From positions 48,876-112,875 of the forward strand of contig NZ_JBHTDE010000011.1 of NCBI RefSeq assembly GCF_042666655.1: a stretch of DNA of 64,000 nucleotides, given 5' to 3'. Shown here one piece after another: positions 61,994-64,000 of the stretch. The number at the start of each line of letters is the position of its first letter. Position 1 is the stretch's first letter. The translations under genes were made by a program, and so were the position numbers. The stretch is from Paracraurococcus sp042666655. GTDB taxonomy: Bacteria; Pseudomonadota; Alphaproteobacteria; Acetobacterales; Acetobacteraceae. The notes beneath the pieces are model-generated. The model did not search any database and had not been told where the DNA came from. It saw only the letters and a list, made by a program, of their open reading frames with translations.

Positions 61994-63145
61994 ATGCTGC
62001 TGTCGAATTGCAGATTGGCCGACGGCCGCACCGGCATGCATGTGCTGGTCCGCGGCGACCGGGTCGCGGCGATCCTCGACGCCCCGGTGGCGGACCCCGA
62101 GGTGGTGGACGTGGGCGGCGCCCTGCTGCTGCCCGCCCTGACCGACTTCCACCTCCACCTCGACAAGTCGCTGTTCGGCCTGCCCTGGATGCCGCACGCC
62201 GCCGGCCCCGACCGGATGAGCCGGATCGAGACCGATGCCCGCGTCCTGCCCGCACTCCCGGTGGCGCCGCGCGCCACCGCCATGCTGCGCCGGTGCCTGG
62301 CGGCCGGGACGGTGCATTTCCGCAGCCATGTGGACATCACCCCCGCCTTCGGCCTGCGCAACCTGGAGGGCGTGCTGGCGGTGAAGGCCGCCCATGCCGG
62401 CCAGTGCCACATCCAGACGGTCGCCTTCCCGCAGGCAGGTGTCATGCGGTCGCCGGGGACGCTGGAGCTGTTGGAGGAGGCGCTGCGGCAGGGGGCGGAG
62501 GTGCTCGGCGGGCTCGACCCCTGCGAGGTGGACCGCGACCCGAAGGGGCAGCTCGATGCGATCTTCGGCTTGGCGGCACGATTCGGGGTGGGGCTGGATA
62601 TCCACCTGCATGAGGCGGGGGAGCTGGGGCTGTTCAGCCTCGCCGAGATCTGCGCGCGGACCCGGGCGGCCGGCATGCAGGGCCAAGTCTGGGTGAGCCA
62701 CGGCTTCGCCCTGGGCGCGGCGCCGGAGGGGAAGCTGATGGCGGCGGCCGCGGCGATGGCGGAGGCGGGGGTGGGGCTGGTGAGCCACGGGGCCGGGGCG
62801 GCGCCGCTGCCGCCGCTGCTGCGGCTGGCGGAGGCCGGGGTGCCGATCGCGCTGGGCAACGACAACATGCGGGATACCTGGGGGCCCTATGGCACCGGGG
62901 ACATGCTGGAACGGGCGGCGATCATCGGCTGGCGGCTGGATGCGCGGACGGATGCGGCGATGGAGCGGCTGTTCGGCTGGGTGACGGAGGGTGGGGCGCG
63001 GTGCCTGGGGCTGGAGCCGCCGGCGGTGGCGGTGGGGGCGGTGGCGAGTTTCGTGAGCGTGGCGGCGGAGGGGGTAGCGGAGGCGGTGGCGCAGCATGGG
63101 GGGCGGGGGGTGGTGGTGTTTCGGGGGAGGGTGGTGGCCAAGTGA
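61994..63145 (+). CDS. Amidohydrolase family protein (cytosine deaminase-like)
   Basis: A 383-residue member of the amidohydrolase superfamily. PALTDFHLHLDKSLF carries the HxH metal ligands (His 53 and 55 region), HFRSHVDITPAFGLRNLEG follows, GLDIHLHEAGELG provides further His, WVSHGFALG the next His and IALGNDNMRDTWGPYGTGDML the metal-binding Asp. HxHLDK and DNxRDxWxPYG are hallmarks of the cytosine deaminase/N-isopropylammelide group, so a deaminase acting on a cyclic amidine is likely. The last 150 bases are strikingly G-rich. Just after the stop the base composition changes sharply. Confidence 0.85.
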   Translation: MLLSNCRLADGRTGMHVLVRGDRVAAILDAPVADPEVVDVGGALLLPALTDFHLHLDKSLFGLPWMPHAAGPDRMSRIETDARVLPALPVAPRATAMLRRCLAAGTVHFRSHVDITPAFGLRNLEGVLAVKAAHAGQCHIQTVAFPQAGVMRSPGTLELLEEALRQGAEVLGGLDPCEVDRDPKGQLDAIFGLAARFGVGLDIHLHEAGELGLFSLAEICARTRAAGMQGQVWVSHGFALGAAPEGKLMAAAAAMAEAGVGLVSHGAGAAPLPPLLRLAEAGVPIALGNDNMRDTWGPYGTGDMLERAAIIGWRLDARTDAAMERLFGWVTEGGARCLGLEPPAVAVGAVASFVSVAAEGVAEAVAQHGGRGVVVFRGRVVAK

Positions 63146-63360
63146 GCGAGTCATTCTCGATTCGAGGTCAGGACAGTATAATCGTTGCTTGCAAGAGAAT
63201 TTCTTCGGGTATTTGGTTCAATATACAATATATCATACATATTACTTTTTACGACGGCGCCATCACCGTCTCAAAGAAAAGGTTTGATCTCGTTTCTTTA
63301 AGGCTTTATAACGACAGCTAATTGGGCACTGTGGAAGCTCTCGGAAAGCTGGAGTCGGAC
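63146..63360. other. AT-rich non-coding boundary segment
   Basis: G+C drops abruptly after the amidohydrolase stop (a coding run of nearly pure G/C gives way to stretches such as 63216-63250 that are mostly A/T). No convincing gene is present. The segment probably carries the promoter of the AAA ATPase and marks the left edge of acquired DNA. No tRNA or direct repeat is visible at the junction. Confidence 0.6.
63213..63241 (+). promoter_or_regulatory. Candidate sigma-70-type promoter for the AAA ATPase
   Basis: TTGGTT (63213-63218), 17 bases, TACATA (63236-63241). It stands about 120 bases before the proposed ATPase start, in the AT-rich segment. It has reasonable box matches and ideal spacing; other A/T-rich placements are possible. 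Confidence 0.35.
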
Positions 63361-63873
63361 GTGCGGATATATAGCTTCGAGATCGACGGCCTCATGGGGC
63401 GCGCTGAAAGAGTTACCGGGTCAATGTCGGAAGACCTGAATATTTTAACAGGTAGGAACGGCGCAGGAAAAACAAGCGTACTCAAGTTACTCTGGGCGAT
63501 AGTTAGTGGAAATATTATAATTGCACTTGATGAGGTAAATTTTACTCGCGCAAAAGTCGTAACTGATCATTATGAATGTATTGTGCATAAGATTAATAAA
63601 AGAACGTGTCGTGTTGAGTTTCTGTCAGAAGATGAGGATGTGGTTTTAGAAGATATTGATGATGACGAAGGCAACATAGTGGAAAATGCAGAAGACGCTG
63701 CAAATGAAAGACTTATACAATTCGGCAGTTCTTTATTTTTTCCTACGTTTCGCCGTATAGAAGGTGGATTTTCGATTTCTCCTTCTCGTGCAAACGGGAT
63801 CAACACGCGTCAGAGCCGCGCTCGTGCAGACTTAGAAGAGTCTCTGGTGACGCTTTCCCGGGGGCTTACGCAT
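63361..63873 (+). pseudogene. AAA-family ATPase, interrupted by an insertion sequence
   Basis: The N-terminal 171 residues of a RecF/SMC-like AAA ATPase: VRIYSFEIDGLMGRAERV (first strand), LNILTGRNGAGKTSVLKLLWAI (Walker A, about 30-37), an acidic insert (EDEDVVLEDIDDDEGN), and LFFPTFRRIEGGFSI. Related ATPases occur in OLD-like nucleases and several anti-phage systems. GTG 63361 is the preferred start (GGAG six bases upstream). At 63874 the sequence becomes GC-rich insertion-sequence DNA and the frame stops at 63945, so no Walker B or effector domain is left on this side. Codon use is AT-rich, unlike all neighbours, which indicates horizontal transfer. Confidence 0.75.
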
Positions 63874-64000
63874 GTAATTACCCACCCCCCTTGCGCGGGA
63901 GTGGGTTGGCTGATTCGATCCTGGCATGCAGCGGGACGCGCTTGAGCGGCTAAGCAAGGCAGAGCTGATCGAGCTGGTGCTGCGGCTGCAGCGGCCGGAG
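63874..64000 (+). mobile_element. IS66-type insertion sequence, left end (runs off window)
   Basis: The end starts GTAA (63874), as IS66-family termini do, and is followed by GC-rich DNA that interrupts the AT-rich ATPase gene. A transposase frame begins 52 bases in. The 8 bases just before it, TTACGCAT (63866-63873), would be the target duplication if the other end carries the same bases; that end is outside the window. Confidence 0.65.
63926..64000 (+). CDS. IS66-family transposase, N-terminal fragment
   Basis: Twenty-five codons are visible: MQRDALERLSKAELIELVLR followed by LQRPE. This matches the leader of IS66-type transposases, which usually goes on to a zinc-binding and catalytic region. 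The ATG at 63926 is the first in this frame after the element end. The gene is cut by the window edge, so completeness is unknown. Confidence 0.7.
   Translation, partial: MQRDALERLSKAELIELVLRLQRPE

Noticed and set aside
63146..63321. Small open frames in the AT-rich boundary segment
   Set aside because: They are tails of frames that start inside the G-rich end of the amidohydrolase gene, without a start or ribosome-binding site of their own.

Overview
The window is very GC-rich (most 60-base lines are about 70% G+C by eye), densely packed and typical of an alphaproteobacterium. The gene content points to Acetobacteraceae of the Roseomonas type: a pyrB-pyrC'-plsY-dprA-topA-rnr block, a PleD-type regulator, many orphan periplasmic binding proteins, polyhydroxyalkanoate genes, and crtI and crtD-crtC genes of the kind used for spirilloxanthin- or spheroidene-type carotenoids. 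That the organism is phototrophic or descends from phototrophs is inferred from the carotenoid genes; no bch or puf gene is in view.

Layout. 1-7.2 kb: the end of serine-glyoxylate aminotransferase, a secreted nuclease, a PHB-depolymerase-like esterase, a phasin, a glutathione transferase, a glyoxalase-like protein, a methyltransferase and a diguanylate cyclase. 7.3-18.9 kb: a housekeeping run on the minus strand, ruvX > pyrB > pyrC' > plsY > dprA > topA > rnr > S41 protease > rpmG, with short gaps or overlaps between most neighbours from pyrB to the protease. 18.9-22.5 kb: gatC-gatA-(unknown)-gatB. 22.6-28.7 kb: a TM2 protein, a second glutathione transferase, tRNA-Ser(GCU), a Baeyer-Villiger-type monooxygenase, an orphan branched-chain amino acid binding protein, a DOPA-dioxygenase-like protein and a class V aminotransferase. 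28.7-37.9 kb: the carotenoid region, with a YqaA-like protein, crtI, a seven-helix membrane protein divergent from a cytochrome P450 plus ATP-grasp pair, an FG-GAP protein, and crtD-crtC. 38-51 kb: aquaporin, small secreted proteins, a flavin monooxygenase, a third glutathione transferase, a 2-hydroxyacid dehydrogenase, a complete liv-type ABC transporter with its binding protein, pyridoxal kinase and an AapJ-type binding protein. 51-63.1 kb: an AEC transporter, an LLM oxidoreductase, a TAXI-TRAP transporter coupled to a second AapJ-like protein, TauE, a phosphoesterase, DUF427, a DoxX-like protein, OpgC and an amidohydrolase. 63.15-64 kb: an abrupt AT-rich island holding an AAA ATPase gene that runs into what looks like an IS66-type element.

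Most interesting points. (1) Two promoters, crtDC and the P450/membrane-protein divergent promoter, each carry two TGT-N12-ACA-like sites exactly 8 bp apart, the known arrangement for the photosynthesis repressor PpsR/CrtJ. This suggests that the P450, the ATP-grasp protein and the membrane protein belong to the photopigment regulon and may form an uncharacterised carotenoid-tailoring module. (2) A dispersed intergenic repeat of up to about 150 bp, with a GCCGCGCGGC core between two GC-rich hairpins, occurs five times, always next to a gene 3' end. (3) A near-perfect inverted repeat hides the Shine-Dalgarno sequence of the secreted nuclease. (4) The pyrC homologue has lost its metal-binding HxH. 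(5) A probable defence-type ATPase at the right end is broken by an insertion sequence.
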